A stretch of DNA of 64,000 nucleotides from Coptis chinensis (taxonomy: Eukaryota > Streptophyta > Magnoliopsida > Ranunculales > Ranunculaceae): assembly GCA_015680905.1 (NCBI GenBank), contig CM027385.1:21024501-21088500 (forward strand), in the 5' to 3' direction. How positions within the stretch are numbered: position 1 is the stretch's first letter; each line of letters starts with the position of its first letter. Below, piece after piece: positions 44,280-57,348 of this stretch. A model generated the notes under the pieces. It did not search any database, had not been told where the DNA came from, and saw only the letters and a program-made list of their open reading frames with translations. The translations under genes and the position numbers were made by a program.

Positions 44280-45585
44280 GAATTGTATCTAAATTTCTTG
44301 ATTTTGATGTACATTCTCTTTAACTTAAGTTACCTTTTTTCTTTTCTTTTTTAATCCTTGGGCAGTTCCTAGTATCTCATACCAATCATTTGGGATATGT
44401 GGCTAACTTACTAGAGTAGTTAGGGTTTCAAACAGACTTAAAAGGTAAATTGATGATATTGGAGGATAGTGTTTTGGGAACAATGCTAGGTCAGGGCTTT
44501 TGCTTGGTATAGCTCTAACTAAAGGCAAGTGATTCTACATTGGTAGAAAATGGGTATTAAAAACAATAAGCTTTAATGCTCTATTGTCATGCGTACTAAA
44601 CTATCAAATACTCAATATTGCTTATAAATATTATCTTCCATATCGTTCATCTCTTTTTCAATTTGTAATGTATTTGAGTATGCCTGGGGATGCAATTTTG
44701 TACTCTACTCTCCACTGAATGAAAGCCTACAGTGTATTGTGGAAAAAGACTGTCTTGGGATACAACTCATTGAATGCAGGTTTGGGTCGCCCTGAACCCC
44801 TAACCTTTTCATAACAAAAAAGAACAAAAAACATTACATTTACTGCATTCACACTTCTTAAACAAGCTGTTGGAGCTTCTTTGTGGTGCTCATTTCTTCT
44901 TGCAGTTTAGTTAACTATAAGAAAATAAGAGGTCAGATCTCTTAACACTGCATTTGACTAAGCCTTTCCCATTTACCGCTTCCACGTAATTTAATTGCTT
45001 GCACGAAGTGTTCTTTGCATCATAGCATTGTACTGATTACCTCCATCTCTATGGAATCAGAAAAACTTGAAACGCTTATTGCTTGCATCTTTCCTTGCAT
45101 TACCTTTGTTACGATAATAAGGATATTTAGGTCATTCTGTAAGGGTATTGTAATCAACTGCAGGGCATATATTTGGGGTATGTATATATTTGTGTTAGGT
45201 TTCTAGGGTTATTGAACAAGTCAATAGAATGTAGCCTTTAGATTTGTAATACCTTAACACTATTGTCTTTGCATCAGGTGTTGGTGAGCTCTTACTATTG
45301 ATTCTAAACATGCACATTTCATATGTTCTTCTAAATGTTGATTCGCTAAACCGTAGACCTACTAGGGCATTAGGTCTAGCTCAAGACTCTTCGTATGTGA
45401 ATTTCCATGGTTATGACTTCAATTAGTTACATGGAGTAAAGTATTTTACTTAGTTCATGTTCAAGAATTAATATGTTGCAAAACGCTATGCACTAGTGAT
45501 AGGTAGAGCAATAAAAACAATTGAGATAATGATTGTAAACAAAATCGATAAGTAAGATTAACTACTAATTGTTTACTTGGACTCG
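44280..45585. other. Unassigned non-coding stretch (right)
   Basis: Partner of 13810-15180. No gene recognised; the short ORF at 45015-45206 is not conserved in the left arm. Confidence 0.35.
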
Positions 45586-46090
45586 ATTAGATGCCATTAG
45601 GGATTTCATTGCTTCTCTTTTTAGATTTTTCATTGAATTTCCTAAGAATCATATGAAACTTTTTGAACCAACTAACAAAATCCACATTCAACCAAATATA
45701 TTTTTGGAATTATTTATGTTCGAAGTTACACACTTATCCAAAAAGCTTGGTGCCTAAGTATCATCTAAAATAGATCATCATATTTGTCCATCACTATCCA
45801 AACTGCTATTGTGTAGCTATTGGACTCCACCCTACTAGAAAATTTTCCTAACTCGTACCATTCATTATGTGTGCTGTGTGCAACATTCATTCCTCCAAGG
45901 CTCCATGGAAGCTGCAAAATCCTAGCTCACTTCATTAACACTCAAAACTCACAAAGCATTATAATGTAGTAAAGTATGCCATTAAAAACGCTTCACTAAA
46001 AATTAGTATATACAAATAATTGTCTATATCAATATGTTTGACATACATGATAGTATGTCATATGAATAGTCATATCCAAGAAAGTATGTC
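45585..46090 (-). repeat. ~600-bp dispersed repeat, copy 2 (right)
   Basis: Partner of 13285-13810 and related to 50790-51400 in the same orientation. Confidence 0.75.
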
Positions 46091-46840
46091 AAGAGTATCA
46101 AATCATACACCTAGGGTTAGATTCTTTGCAAAATCCCATGGAATGTTGGTGAATTCAATGGAACCATTATGTTTCGATTTGTCCGATCCCAAATTCAACT
46201 CTGTAAAGGCCTACCCGAAAGCAGATAAAAACGGCTATCTCTCGCATCAAGTATGTTGAATTGTTTGATTCCCCAAGTTTGGAATGGAGAAGGTTGAACG
46301 ACTTGACTTGGCATTTTATGATGAACGATCGCAGCTGGCTGCAAAAAAGGATATCTTCACGGGTCTCTTTATGAGGAAGGCATATTGGTATTTAACATTG
46401 CCCTTGAATCTTGGACGAGGATGGGCTACCGAGACTAAATCCCCACCAAAGTCGTACAAACCGTTTCAGGTTTAATGGTACTATTGCTATTATGTTCGTT
46501 CTCCGAGGTGAGGAGAACAATGCTACCGAGAAATTAGAATTTAGGGTTTTACATGATTACGACAACAGGTTGTGGAGTGAACCGAGGACGATTCGTTGGA
46601 CAAATTGTATTCACTATTCACTACATTACCGTCACCCGTTTTCGTTGACCTTCCCACGTAAAAATATTGCAGTTTTTTTTGCAATGACGGCGGTATCCTC
46701 CTTACGCGATTTCAGTGAAGAGAAGTTGTTATTTGTCAAAAGAATCCCAACCATCGGCAATCACTCCATTCTCCCATTCATGTCGACATCAATCTTTCTA
46801 GTTTATTATCGATTCGGTTTCTTTATGCTTGTTCTTTAAA
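46084..46840 (+). pseudogene. Unrecognised ORF pair, right copy
   Basis: Plus-strand partner of 12440-13300. ORF 46020-46259 carries FAKSHGMLVNSMEPLCF, and 46411-46839 carries EKLLFVKRIPTIGNHSILPF, with an extra N-terminal part (MFVLRGEENNATEKLEF, then a GLWSEPRTIRW-like stretch) open in this arm only. No domain recognised. Confidence 0.4.
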
Positions 46841-47094
46841 TAAACAATGTAGTTTCGTTATATCGCCAATGTAGTACGGGTTATACCGCAATTAAACGAG
46901 AACATAATCAATTTGTTTGTTTGTAGCAGTCCTAATCAAATAGCACTCATAATGAAATAGCCTAATCAATTGTAGAGGTTTGGTGTTTAGGGACAACGAC
47001 CGATGACTTGGTACGAACCGGTGGAACACGACTGATGTGTGGACACGTTATCGGGTGTAGAACGGAGAGTACTTACACAAGCTCCCTTTATTTT

Positions 47095-47337
47095 TGGGCT
47101 AAATCCATCGGCGCGAGATGTATGGTCGCCCTCACATCCGGGCCACTCATCCACCGGGGGTTGTGTGTGTATTGCATCACGGCATCGATCCAAAGGCCCC
47201 ACATCCTGCACAAGACGATACATCTTAGAGACCCATAGATGCAAAGATTGCGATGCAATACACGCCACTCCTTGTGTGTGAGTGGCCCAGATGTGAGGGC
47301 GACGATACATCTCGCCGCGACAAGAGATTTAGCCTAA
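47095..47337. mobile_element. GGCTAAATC-family MITE, two copies (right)
   Basis: Partner of 12030-12290 in inverted orientation; starts GGGCTAAATCCATCGGCGCG and ends GAGATTTAGCC. Confidence 0.75.
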
Positions 47338-47519
47338 AACTAAAGCCAAAATAAAGTTTTGGAACCATCCTAAGTCGGGTTTGATTGGCGAGTGTATCAT
47401 TGTTTGTCAGAGAGGAGATAGAGAGAGTTTAACTTGTTATTTTATTTCTACCAACCAATCACGGTTTTGCCTTTTCGGTTTTTGAAAGGTTTTCATCCCT
47501 TCATTCTATCCTAAAAATC

Positions 47520-47850
47520 CCCAAAGGAATGGCCACACCGTTTGGGAAAGAAATTTTTTCCATCCTTTGGCCATCACCATTTGGACTTAGTCCAAAAATT
47601 GATCCATGTCATTTTTTATTTGAACTTTGAAAAATATAAAGTTTGAGTTTGGGGAAGTTATCTTAGGTTGGGACTTAGGATTGAGGTCAACTTTGAGTAA
47701 GTCCCAAGATGTTATCCGGTCAGTTTAAGTTTGGGGTTTCAATTCAATTTTTTGGGGACCAATGGCATACTTGTAATAATGGTTTTTTAGATTTTTGAAA
47801 CCAATGGCACACTTGTAATAATTGTTTTTGATCTTCCTAACACAAATTGG
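47520..47850 (+). mobile_element. Half of the palindromic MITE (right, flipped side)
   Basis: Carries GGCCACACCGTTTGG, GACTTAGTCC and the doubled end GACCAATGGCATACTTGTAA / AACCAATGGCACACTTGTAA. It matches left 9480-9757 in the same orientation. Confidence 0.7.
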
Positions 47851-48299
47851 ATTAAATGGGACTAATAAAAAACCAAAGCAACTAATGAACCAACAAAATA
47901 TACATTTTCAGCACCATATACAATGGATAATCACATTAGCATCCAAGATCCACATTCTAAATTTATAGGCAAAAACTAACTAAAGCACCGAATGACCCCA
48001 CGCCACCAAACTTAAAGAATAAACACAAAATGGATCACCATTTTAGTTCCTACATTCCAAATCATTTTTATAGAGATGATATAGCAACCATTCCCTACGC
48101 CTCTCTAGCCTTTTAACACCATGAACACCCTTGCTTTTTGTCATCATCAAGGAGCTCTAAAGCTTTAATGAAAGTAATGCTATCTAGGTCGCACATTTTC
48201 TAATTCAAAAATGATCTTTGCTTCTTCCGATTAGGGTTCAACACTAGAACCAGTAATTTGTTTCTTCATATTCAATGTTAAACATTTTCAGAAGTCAAC

Positions 48300-50065
48300 A
48301 TTTCATGCCATGAATTACCTCTTCCATACCCTCTCCACTTTTTCATATTTTCCTTTAGTTGATTGATTGTTTTAATTGTTTATTGATTGATCGATTCCTA
48401 ATAGCATTAGTTGATGGGACTTGAACATTGTTCATCACCTTTTGCCTTTGTAAAGAAATAAAAAAAACATATTTAATTAATCGATCGATTGATAACCTTA
48501 ATACTACTCGACTCTTCAAAGCGTACGACATAGAAAATGACGCCAACAATACATGTGTTTACCAAGTTACCAACTAAGTCTCAGATAGTTCATTTATCCT
48601 ATTCATAATCCATAAACCAAAATGAAACTGAAAAGGGACTCGACCATTTTGATCCTACCATGGCCCAAAGCAGTCTAATTCTTCATCTACTAAGTTGATC
48701 AATCGCCGATTTTGGGGAGGAGTCACGAGAGTTCTCCTCTGCTTCAGAAGCGCTCTTGTTTCCCTATCCGATATATTGATTCAAGAAGAACCAAGCCTGC
48801 ATCTAGACTAGAGGCTGCCTACGACCTCGAAAATCGATACGCTTGATTTCTTTCTTGAAAGTTGAAGATTTCCAGCTGATTTGTCCGGGCCATATATGAA
48901 ACCTGAAATAAAAAGTTTTTAACTTCTCTCGAGGTACCAATCAACCACCCTAAATGAAAAGCACAGATTAGTTGGTAACTTGGTAAAGCACATGTATTGT
49001 GAGTAGGTGTAATTTCTATGTCGGGATTAATTGGATGATTTTTCATAACACTACATTTCTTTACAAATAATTATTTTAATATATTTAACTTTGAAATACC
49101 AACATAATGAACCAATTAAGAACCCAATCAATCAATAAACAATTAAAACACTCAATCAACTAAAATAAATATGATTAAAATGTAGAACTTTACAATCGGA
49201 GGGTTGGTCGGGCAATCATGGAAAATGTTGAGTTCAATGTTTAACATTGAAATAGTGAACAAATTACCGGGTTCTAGTGTTGAACATAGCCATTAGCCTA
49301 ATCGGCCGAAAGTACTTCATTTTTGAATTAGAAAAATTGTTAGTCGGTCTAGATAGCATTACTTAGCATTACTCATTGATTACTCGGGAGGAGTACTTGA
49401 TGATTTAAAAAGCCGGACTAAAAGCTCTATAAAGATGTACAAATGCTCCAAAAATAAAATGATTTCCAAAATGATATATTACTTAAGTTTGGTGGAATGT
49501 GGGAACTAAAGTGAGAGAGGAGAAAATTTGTGATTTCGGGGGAATGAAATTTTGCAAATTATCTTTTCGAGGGGTCATTGGGGAAATTAGTTGGTTAATG
49601 GAAGACCATTTTAGAATGAATTTTTGATTCTTGATTTAATCCATTGTAAGGTGCTAAAATTATTCTCAATATACCTTGTTGGATCCTCCTAGTTGGATGA
49701 GGACTTGCCCGATTAGTACCAATGGCAAAGACGATGAAGCCTCACCTCCACTAAACCCTAACATCTTCATCACTCAAAGTTCTCTCAATCCATCGGATCA
49801 ACAAAACTTCCCCACTCAAACTATCATTGGTCATTGACATTGCAAAATAAAAAGAAGAAGAAAGATCAATTTTTATTAAAAGCACGCAAGTCCCATAGCA
49901 AAGGATGGAAAAAAAACTTTCTTTTATATTTTTTCCTTTGATTGAAAGAATGAAGGGACAAAACCTTTGACAAACCGAAAAAGGCAAAACCCTTACCCTT
50001 GGACTAAGTCCAAAACCGACAAAACCTTTCGTGATTCCCATGAGACAAAGAAATGATAACTCCAA
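48300..50065 (-). pseudogene. Unrecognised split-gene fragment (right copy)
   Basis: Same orientation as the left copy at 9757-12020. ORFs 49751-50065 (MTNDSLSGEV...WIERTLSDEDVRV), 48819-49046 (MARTNQLEIFNFQERNQ) and 48355-48549 (RQKVMNNVQVPSTNA) keep the same order. No family recognised. Confidence 0.4.
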
Positions 50066-50099
50066 ACGGTGTCGTCTAACACGTGTTCCAAAACTTTAT

Positions 50100-50460
50100 T
50101 TTGGCTTTCTAAGTCAAATCCCAAAACAACATGGCCACATCGTTTTGGACTCAAATCCGCATGGTATGGCCATGTCGTTTGGGATTTGAACTTTGAAAAA
50201 ATTTAAAGTTCTGTTTTTGGGTTCTTGACCGGTGGGCGGGTCGTTGGACTAAGTCCCAAACGGTGTGGCCAAGTCGCTTGTAATAAGTCCCAAACGACCT
50301 ATCCGGTCGCTTAAGTTTGGGGTTTTCGAATTCAACTTTTTGGGACCAATGGCATACTTGTAATAATTGTTTTTTTTTTTTGAGATTTTTTTGAGACCAA
50401 TGGCACACTTGTAATAATAGTTTTTTTTGTGGGAGTCTGCCCAACACAAATTGGGGTCCG
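50100..50460 (-). mobile_element. Other half of the palindromic MITE (right)
   Basis: Matches left 9040-9400 inverted. Its outer end is better preserved than in the left arm: AACACAAATTGGGGTCC at about 50443-50459. Confidence 0.7.
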
Positions 50461-50789
50461 TAAGTAACAAATACTTTAGATTTTAGAATGTGGGGACAAG
50501 AGTGATGATCCATTTTGTCCATGTTGCTGAAAATGTCAATTTTGTTAAGGATAATTTCATGAGGATTTGATTACTCATTAGGTGCTTTGGTTTTTATGAC
50601 TATGTAATTATTGGGTCATGACTTAATGAAGTTAGAATTTATTTTGGATTTGGTACTTCTTGTTGTTATGTTCTCTCTCAAAAAACCTCAAAGAAACCAT
50701 CTAAAAGTTTTCTCTAACTCTCTCACAAAGGAAAGAAAATGTCATATCTAACTCTCTCACAACTAAAAGTCATTTTTTTCACTCTCTCT

Positions 50790-51400
50790 CTCTTAAATTA
50801 GATGCCATTACATGAGATTTCATTGCTTCTCTTTTTTGGATTCCACTCTTTTCTTCGAATTTCCTAAGAATCATATGAAACGAAAATTTGAACCAACTAA
50901 CAAAATCCATATTCAACCAAATACTATATTTTGGAATTATTTATAGTTATTTATAAGTTCCAAGTTACACACTTATCCTAAAAGCTAGGTGCCTAAGTAT
51001 CATCCAAAATAGATCATCATATTTATCCATCACTATCCAAAATGCTATTGTGTTAGCTATTGTATTGACTCCACCCTACTAGAAAATTTTCCTAACTTCG
51101 TACCATTCATTGACGCGTGCAACATTCATTCCTCCAAGGCTCCAAGGGAGCCGAAAATCTCAAAACTCACAAAGCATTATATCGTAGTAAAAGTATGTGA
51201 TTAAAATTCACTAAAAATTAGTATAGACAAATGTATATATATCATTCTCGTTTGACATACATGATAGTATGTCATCCTAATAGAGTCATCCAAGAAAGTA
51301 TGTCATAAGTAACACCTTTCAAGGTACTATGTTTCATAACGCTATATGTGATTATAAAGAACATACATAGTATCTACATACCCAACGCTGCACCTAATGT
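50790..51400 (-). repeat. ~600-bp dispersed repeat, copy 1 (right)
   Basis: Partner of 8110-8720. Confidence 0.75.
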
Positions 51401-51499
51401 ATTATGTAAAAATAATTAATGGAGCGATAATTAAGAGGATAATTAATTGTTAGATCTTAATTGTCTCAGTAGTTTATATGGGCCTATAAATAAGAGTAA

Positions 51500-52250
51500 T
51501 ACTCGTCACACTCCGAACTATGATCAATCATCGCTGATAGTCCAATTGTGATATGAACAAAGAATGTTCATAGCTCATAATATGATTAACTCTTAATATC
51601 ACTGTTCATAGTCCAATTGTGGTAACTCTTAATATGATTAACTCAAAACCAAAACTGAAAACTCTAATACGACTACCAGCCTTTTATATAGGCGAAATAC
51701 CCCCGATTACCACAAAACTTGAAAATTTTCAAAAATGGAAAGTTTTGGGATAACCACATATTAAGAAACTACTAATCAAAAATATAACTAACACAGTGGC
51801 CAAATAAAAACGGACTCTCCTATCAAAAGATATAGCAAAAACAAAACTTTCCTAAAATGGCAAAAAACGTGATTTATGAAATTTCCTAAACGATGGATTT
51901 AAGGCCCGAGGGTGGTGCCCACGCAAAGCAGTGGGTTATGCTTATTTTGACGTTTCTGATCAAATATGGCCGCGTCCATGTCTTTCCGACTTTGTTGCCC
52001 GCTTTTCCAGTTCATTGACATATGCCAAGTTCATTGACATATGCATTGGCAACCTGTACTGCATCACATATGCCAAGTTCAATGACATATGCATTGGCTA
52101 ATGCATCATCAATGGTTGTTCACATGAACAATGAGTGTTCATAGGTCATGTTAAGATATGAACAATGAGTGTTCATAGCTCATATTGGGGTTTGAATAGT
52201 GATTGTTCATACCCCAAATAGGTATGAACAACCACAACGCATAATCACTT
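51500..52250. repeat. GAACA/TGTTC palindromes and CATATGCC repeats (right)
   Basis: Partner of 7240-8000. Units such as GAACAATGAGTGTTCATA occur at 52125-52230, and CATTGACATATGCC units at 52015-52090. Confidence 0.65.
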
Positions 52251-52384
52251 TCATATATCAAGTAGAGGGTCAGAAAAATACCAAAATGCACAAAGCATGT
52301 GCACCCTTCTAACACATATCATAGATTATGTATTAACCTACAAACCAAGCAACCTAGCAACCAAAAATACTTACATTTTTCACA

Positions 52385-54361
52385 AATTACGCCTTTATTT
52401 TTCTCTTGGACAATTTCTCGAGTCTTATTTTCCACAGCTTCTACACATTCTTCCCCGGATTGTTTAGGGCTATTTCTCCTCTGGGGATTTCCATCTCTCT
52501 GCTTTCTTCTTCCTCCCTTTTGTTTGAGAAATGTTGGGATTCAAAATCAATATCTGAAATAAAAAGATTTGGAAGTCAAAATATATATTATATATATATT
52601 TTTATCAAATTAAACATTATAATAAATCAAATAACATTAAACACTAAACCTATATCAAATTAAACATTAATATCACAATCATAACCTGTGGAGGGTATCA
52701 AAGAAAGACTCTTCAACTTCATTATCTTCGCCTCCTTCGCTCAAGCTATATTCAACGTTGAGACATGCTTAGCCATTTCATCCATCTTTTCTATAAAATA
52801 TGAATAAGCCTCAACACTACTCCCCGCGATCGTAAGCCACTTGAGAAGCAACCTTGATACAATGAGCCACTCTCAAAAGTTCATGGTTTTCATGGCCGCC
52901 ACTAATCCAAAGATGAAACTCCGCTCTATACGCGTGTGTGCCTTTTGCATCCACCGCTTCAAAAGAAAATGCCTTGGAATCTCTTCGATTTCGGAACGCT
53001 GAAAAATCTTTAACATGTGACCACAAAGTAACCCCATAAACTGAAAAATACTTACATTCACAGTCTCCCTCTAAGGTTCCTCTATTGAAACTCACTTTCC
53101 AAACGGACTTCTTCTGCGGGTTTCTGAATTTCACCATGTAGCTTCCGGTTCCATTGTTGACAATCTCGTCCCCATCAATTTTGTACTCCATCTTTGCCTT
53201 CTCTAATTGCTCCTTAAATATATTGAATGCATTAATCGTATAGACCTTCGCAGCATGCATAAGGAGGAAAGCATCTTTAGCCACAATTTGTGAACTATGC
53301 TCGGTCATGTAATCAAGATCTCTTTCATTCCTAGCAATCAAAGCCAAAGATCTCTCATTACCATGTACAAACTCCATCAAAGATAGTGCTCGAATTTACT
53401 TAATTGGTCGTGAACGAGAATTCATCGATTCACTCCTCCCAATCCAGATGCATACCAAAGAAAAAAATGTGTCACCGAGATAACAAGGAACCCATTTCTC
53501 CCGCATATTATACATTTCTGTCAACCAAGGATTTGCAGACAACTCATTCTTCTCTATTATTGTACACCGTCTTCTTTCAAAACCAGCAATCTTATACGAG
53601 GAGAGACCCTAGCAAAAGGCCAGAAGCAATGGTGGGAGAATAGACCCAATTTTGTTTATAGGTTAGAGAATCAACACTCTACTTATTTCAGATTTATTTC
53701 TTAAAAATTTAGGAAATGTATGTTGGAGTGGTCTACCCAGGGCCCTCACAAAATGTATACTGTTTTTTCTTTGCTATCTAATACATACAATTACCCTTTA
53801 GCAAAAAAAAAATACGAGGAGAGAAATAGTGTTATTCAGGTCAGTTACCAGTGTCTCAATTTTAGTAAAGGATAGCTTCTCTTGAAATTTCTGCATAATA
53901 TGCCAAAGACAGTAACGATGACGAGTATCAGGGAACACTTTTGCAATGGCTGCAGTCATCGCTCTATCCTGGTAAGTGATGATTGATTGCAGTTGGCGAC
54001 GACCACCCATGGCTGCAAGCCGGCCTTAAAAACAACCATATGAATGTATCTTCTCGTCTCATCAAGTAACGGTACAAGAACCAAATAACTGAATCGACCG
54101 CATGATGCCGATTGACTCCGGTAAAAGGGCAAAAGGCATAGAGTATGCATTCGTGACGCGTTATGTGGTATCAAAAGAGACAACATCCCCGAAATACTCA
54201 TACTGCACTCGAGACCTCCCATCAACCCAGAAAAAGTTTACTGCAGTTCCATTTTGATCTAGATCAATAGCGTAGTAAAACTGGGGATTCTCGGCACTCT
54301 TTTGCATAAAATATTTAAGCACGGCAGTTGCATCACCTTCTTTAGGCATCTTTCTAGTCAA
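52385..54361 (-). pseudogene. FAR1/FRS-like MULE transposase, right copy
   Basis: This copy is better preserved than the left one. 54161-54361 encodes KMPKEGDATAVLKYFMQKSA, YAIDLDQNGTAV, FFWVDGRSRVQYEYFGDVVS and FDTT (first Asp). 53798-54010 encodes SIITYQDRAMTAAIAKVFPD and CLWHIM (second Asp, CxxH-like). 52817-53380 is a 187-codon ORF with FVHGNERSLALIARNERD and the SWIM-type CECKYFSVYG (the second Cys-His pair lies in a shifted frame). The C-terminal zinc-knuckle exon is near 52385-52540, with the same in-frame stop as the left copy. Introns and several frame changes separate the parts. Confidence 0.87.
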
Positions 54362-54479
54362 ACCATAATGATGGTTCCAAAGAATCCTTATTTGTAATGC
54401 TAACCCAACTTCTTCCCCACTAAAAACAAATTTAACTTTTTACCGACAGTAAAACCGTGGTTCACCAAAAATCCTAGCT

Positions 54480-55150
54480 CATAATGTAGTAAAGTATGTC
54501 ATTAAAAACGCTTCACTAAAAATTAGTATAAACAAATAATTGTCTATATCATTATGTTGATGATAGTATGTCATCCTCCTAATAGTCCATAGCCAAGAAA
54601 GTATGTCATAAGTAACACCTTACGGAAGGTACTATGTAAAAATAATGATGTATGTTATTATAAATAACATACATAGTATAGTATGTCATGGAAAATATCA
54701 TAGCATACCGTCATACATAACAAAGTACATACCCAACGCGGTACGAATGTATTATGTAAAAATAATTGTAAATATGCTTTTAATTAACATACATAGTATA
54801 GTATGTTATGCAAAATTTCATAGAGTACAGAGTACGTGGTCTACTACCCGGTACATAAGAATTAAGGATAGTTTTATAAACAGAAAGTATATCATACTTT
54901 ATGCCAAATATATGCAACTAGAAATGGCATTGTGGAAGCATGCGACATATGCAGTGAGATGTCAATGATTGGAGTTTTTACCTTGCGAAAGTATGTCACT
55001 TAAAGTAAGTGACATACCGAATTGGCCGCGATTTTTGTAAGAAGTGACATAACATATAAGTATGACAGCTTATAGTGTCATATCTACTCATGAGCTTATA
55101 TACCGACATTATATGGACGACACTGAATAAGCTATGCACAACACTATATA
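54480..55150. repeat. AT-rich TATGTCA/TGACATA palindrome block (right)
   Basis: Partner of 4330-5100; includes ACATACATAGTATAGTATGT words at 54668 and 54788. Confidence 0.6.
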
Positions 55151-55194
55151 ACAAAGAAAGTTTATATCTACGACAATGTATAAGCTGTCCAACA

Positions 55195-55365
55195 AGAGTA
55201 TGAACATTCGTTGTTCATAGTCCGACAAGAGTATGAACATTCATTGTTCATAGTCCAACAAGAGTATGAACATTCACTGTTCATAATTCAATGGTATGAA
55301 CATTGAATGTTCATGGGTCAATTTGAGATACCCCCTGTTTGAGCCACTAGGAGTATGAACACTTA
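55195..55365. repeat. Tandem palindrome array TATGAACA...TGTTCATA (right)
   Basis: Partner of 4060-4330. Units at about 55200, 55232 and 55264 are spaced 32-33 bases apart (AGAGTATGAACATTC, TTGTTCATAGTCC). Confidence 0.8.
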
Positions 55366-55505
55366 AAGTCCACTATGTAGTATGGAGGGACAATAGAGTA
55401 GCATTGAAGATAAGATAAGAGAGTGAAGATAAGATAAGGGTATAAAATATATTTCACCCGGTTATAAAATTTTGGCAGAGAACAACAAATTCTAAGAACA
55501 TTCAA

Positions 55506-55877
55506 CTAGTATACCGCATGGCAGTGGGGGAGTGAGCGGAGCCTTGGGGGAGAGAGAGAGTTGGGTGAAGGAGAAAGGGTATTGGGGCTTAAGAAAAAAA
55601 TGAGAGAAGTTGAGGACGTGAGACGAAAACCAACCAACTTGGTTTTGTCCGCATACCCCCCCTTCGCTAAGATCGTTAAGCTCCGCTCACTTTCGACAAG
55701 CATGAAAAATGTCATAACTAAATCAAAATGAAAGAGAGATGAACCTACTCTAAGCCTACGATGGTTGGCAATGAAATTTCTAGTGGAGGAGTTGTCAACA
55801 ATGGGAATTTGTGGCACTTCGTTACATTTTCTTTTTTTCGGTTTGGGTGCTTGATCCTCCTCGTTTCGTGGAGGCAT
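55506..55877 (-). pseudogene. N-terminal exon-like ORF before FAR1-like gene (right)
   Basis: A 123-codon ORF starting MPPRNEEDQAPKPKKRKC. A basic KPKKRK stretch suggests nuclear import. After FIANHRRLR a donor-like AGTAGGTT occurs, and the rest of the ORF is probably intron. It is co-oriented with the FAR1-like gene 1.1 kb downstream and could be its first exon. No FAR1 DNA-binding domain lies between them. Confidence 0.4.
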
Positions 55878-56639
55878 GTTTAAAATGACGGTTTAGAACA
55901 TTGATAGTTAGGGTTTAATGATAATTGTAATCTCCATGAAGTCATTGCTACATATGATATCCCAAACTTTATAAAAAATGTTTGAAAAACAAAAGTTTGT
56001 GCAAAACGTGATTAAGAAACATTTGTCAGAGATTAAGATGTGTATTGGACTCTGGGTTGCTCGTTCCATTGCCAATTCACTAAATTAATGCAAGTTCAAA
56101 CAAGTGCCAAAATTAGTTATAAAAACAGGATTCAGAGTACACTGCAGAGCATCATAAACATACTCTGACTTGTGTTTACAAGAGAAAAAAAAAATCTCTT
56201 TGCATTTCTTCAGATGACAGAATATCCTTGCTAGTTCGCCGATCCACTGAATTCTTATTACTTAATTAAGATAGCTTGTTCTAGAACCCATCAGGTCCCT
56301 CGCTCACTTTGTCTTTAAAAAGCAACCGGTGTTCTTTTGTCACAACACAAGTGATAAAGCTCACCGGCCTGAAGCTCGATACGCCTTTGGTTCCTACCTT
56401 AAACCGACAAAGCACTTACCATATTCTTGCATTTTAATGCTATTTACAGAGCACTTAACAAAAACTAGTTAATACCATTTCTGACATATTCTAATACATT
56501 CTGCAATTTATGACAGTATATACTATATACACATACACAAAATAGATATTAATGCCAAAAAACCCTGTCAGTACAAGGATAGTTACGAAAGGTCTAAATC
56601 CATAACATTTTTTGGAACCCTTTTATACCACTTCACGAT

Positions 56640-57240
56640 CCTTGGTTCCATTATAGTTGCCCAATCCCAAGCTTCTGTCCATGCAAATGACTCCCACCCT
56701 GGAGCAAGTGGCGGAATAGGACTATCATCTTCAAGCACGAGTTTCACAAAATGTGTGCCTCCTCCAATGTGGCCTATTGCCGCTTATCCGACACGAAGTT
56801 GGATCAGAGTCCACAAAGGAAAGGAAAGTATGACATACATTCTTTCTCCAAATGACGACAAGGACACACCGAAAAGTATTAGCGCTAAAAATCCCATTGA
56901 AGGAAGTTCAAACCATTCTTTGGGGTTCATCGTGATATGGAACTCAGTACATCGTCGTAGATTTGTCTTGATCGCTTCTTTTCGTTCTTCTCCACCCATC
57001 ATTGAAGTATAATCTGCCTCATGGGAAATCAACTCTGTCAACATAAGAGCCCTCACAAGAATCCATGCATCACCTCCATTAGACCCTAAGCATCGTGGTA
57101 ATCGCTAGCTTAAATCCACAATGTCCATTCGGTTCAACATCTTGCCAATCCACAATGAAGTCTCAGATCAATGGATTTAAGTCAATGAGCCCATCATCCC
57201 ATTTAGACCCAATTTTAGGTAAATCTACAAACACTTGAAG
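56640..57240 (-). pseudogene. OTU-like protease domain of the MULE protein, right copy
   Basis: Partner of left 2331-2974. ORF 56784-57056 keeps MRALMLTELISHEADYTSMM and EWFELPSMGFLA in one frame, unlike the left copy. The Cys-loop (about 57105-57135) and the THFVKLVLEDD motif (about 56725-56760) lie in other frames. The gene is broken. Confidence 0.7.
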
Positions 57241-57348
57241 ATGAGTTCTTCTTGGTTTTCTTTTGCATGGTACCAACTTCTTGGCTTTACTATTCTTGCT
57301 TTCTTGAGTTACAATTTGTTCCTCAACTGTTTGTGTATACTTTCGAAG

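Larger units (their letters stand above)
47345..50100 (+). other. Block flipped relative to the rest of the palindrome
   Basis: 47525-50100 aligns to left 9480-12020 in direct orientation, whereas everything on both sides aligns inverted. The edges are inverted repeats: AAGCCAAAATAAAGTTTTGG at about 47343 and CCAAAACTTTATTTTGGCTT at about 50090. The 47345-47520 flank is a second, inverted copy of left 11860-12020. The block holds the split-gene ORFs 48355-48549, 48819-49046 and 49751-50065, all on the minus strand as in the left arm. Confidence 0.82.
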
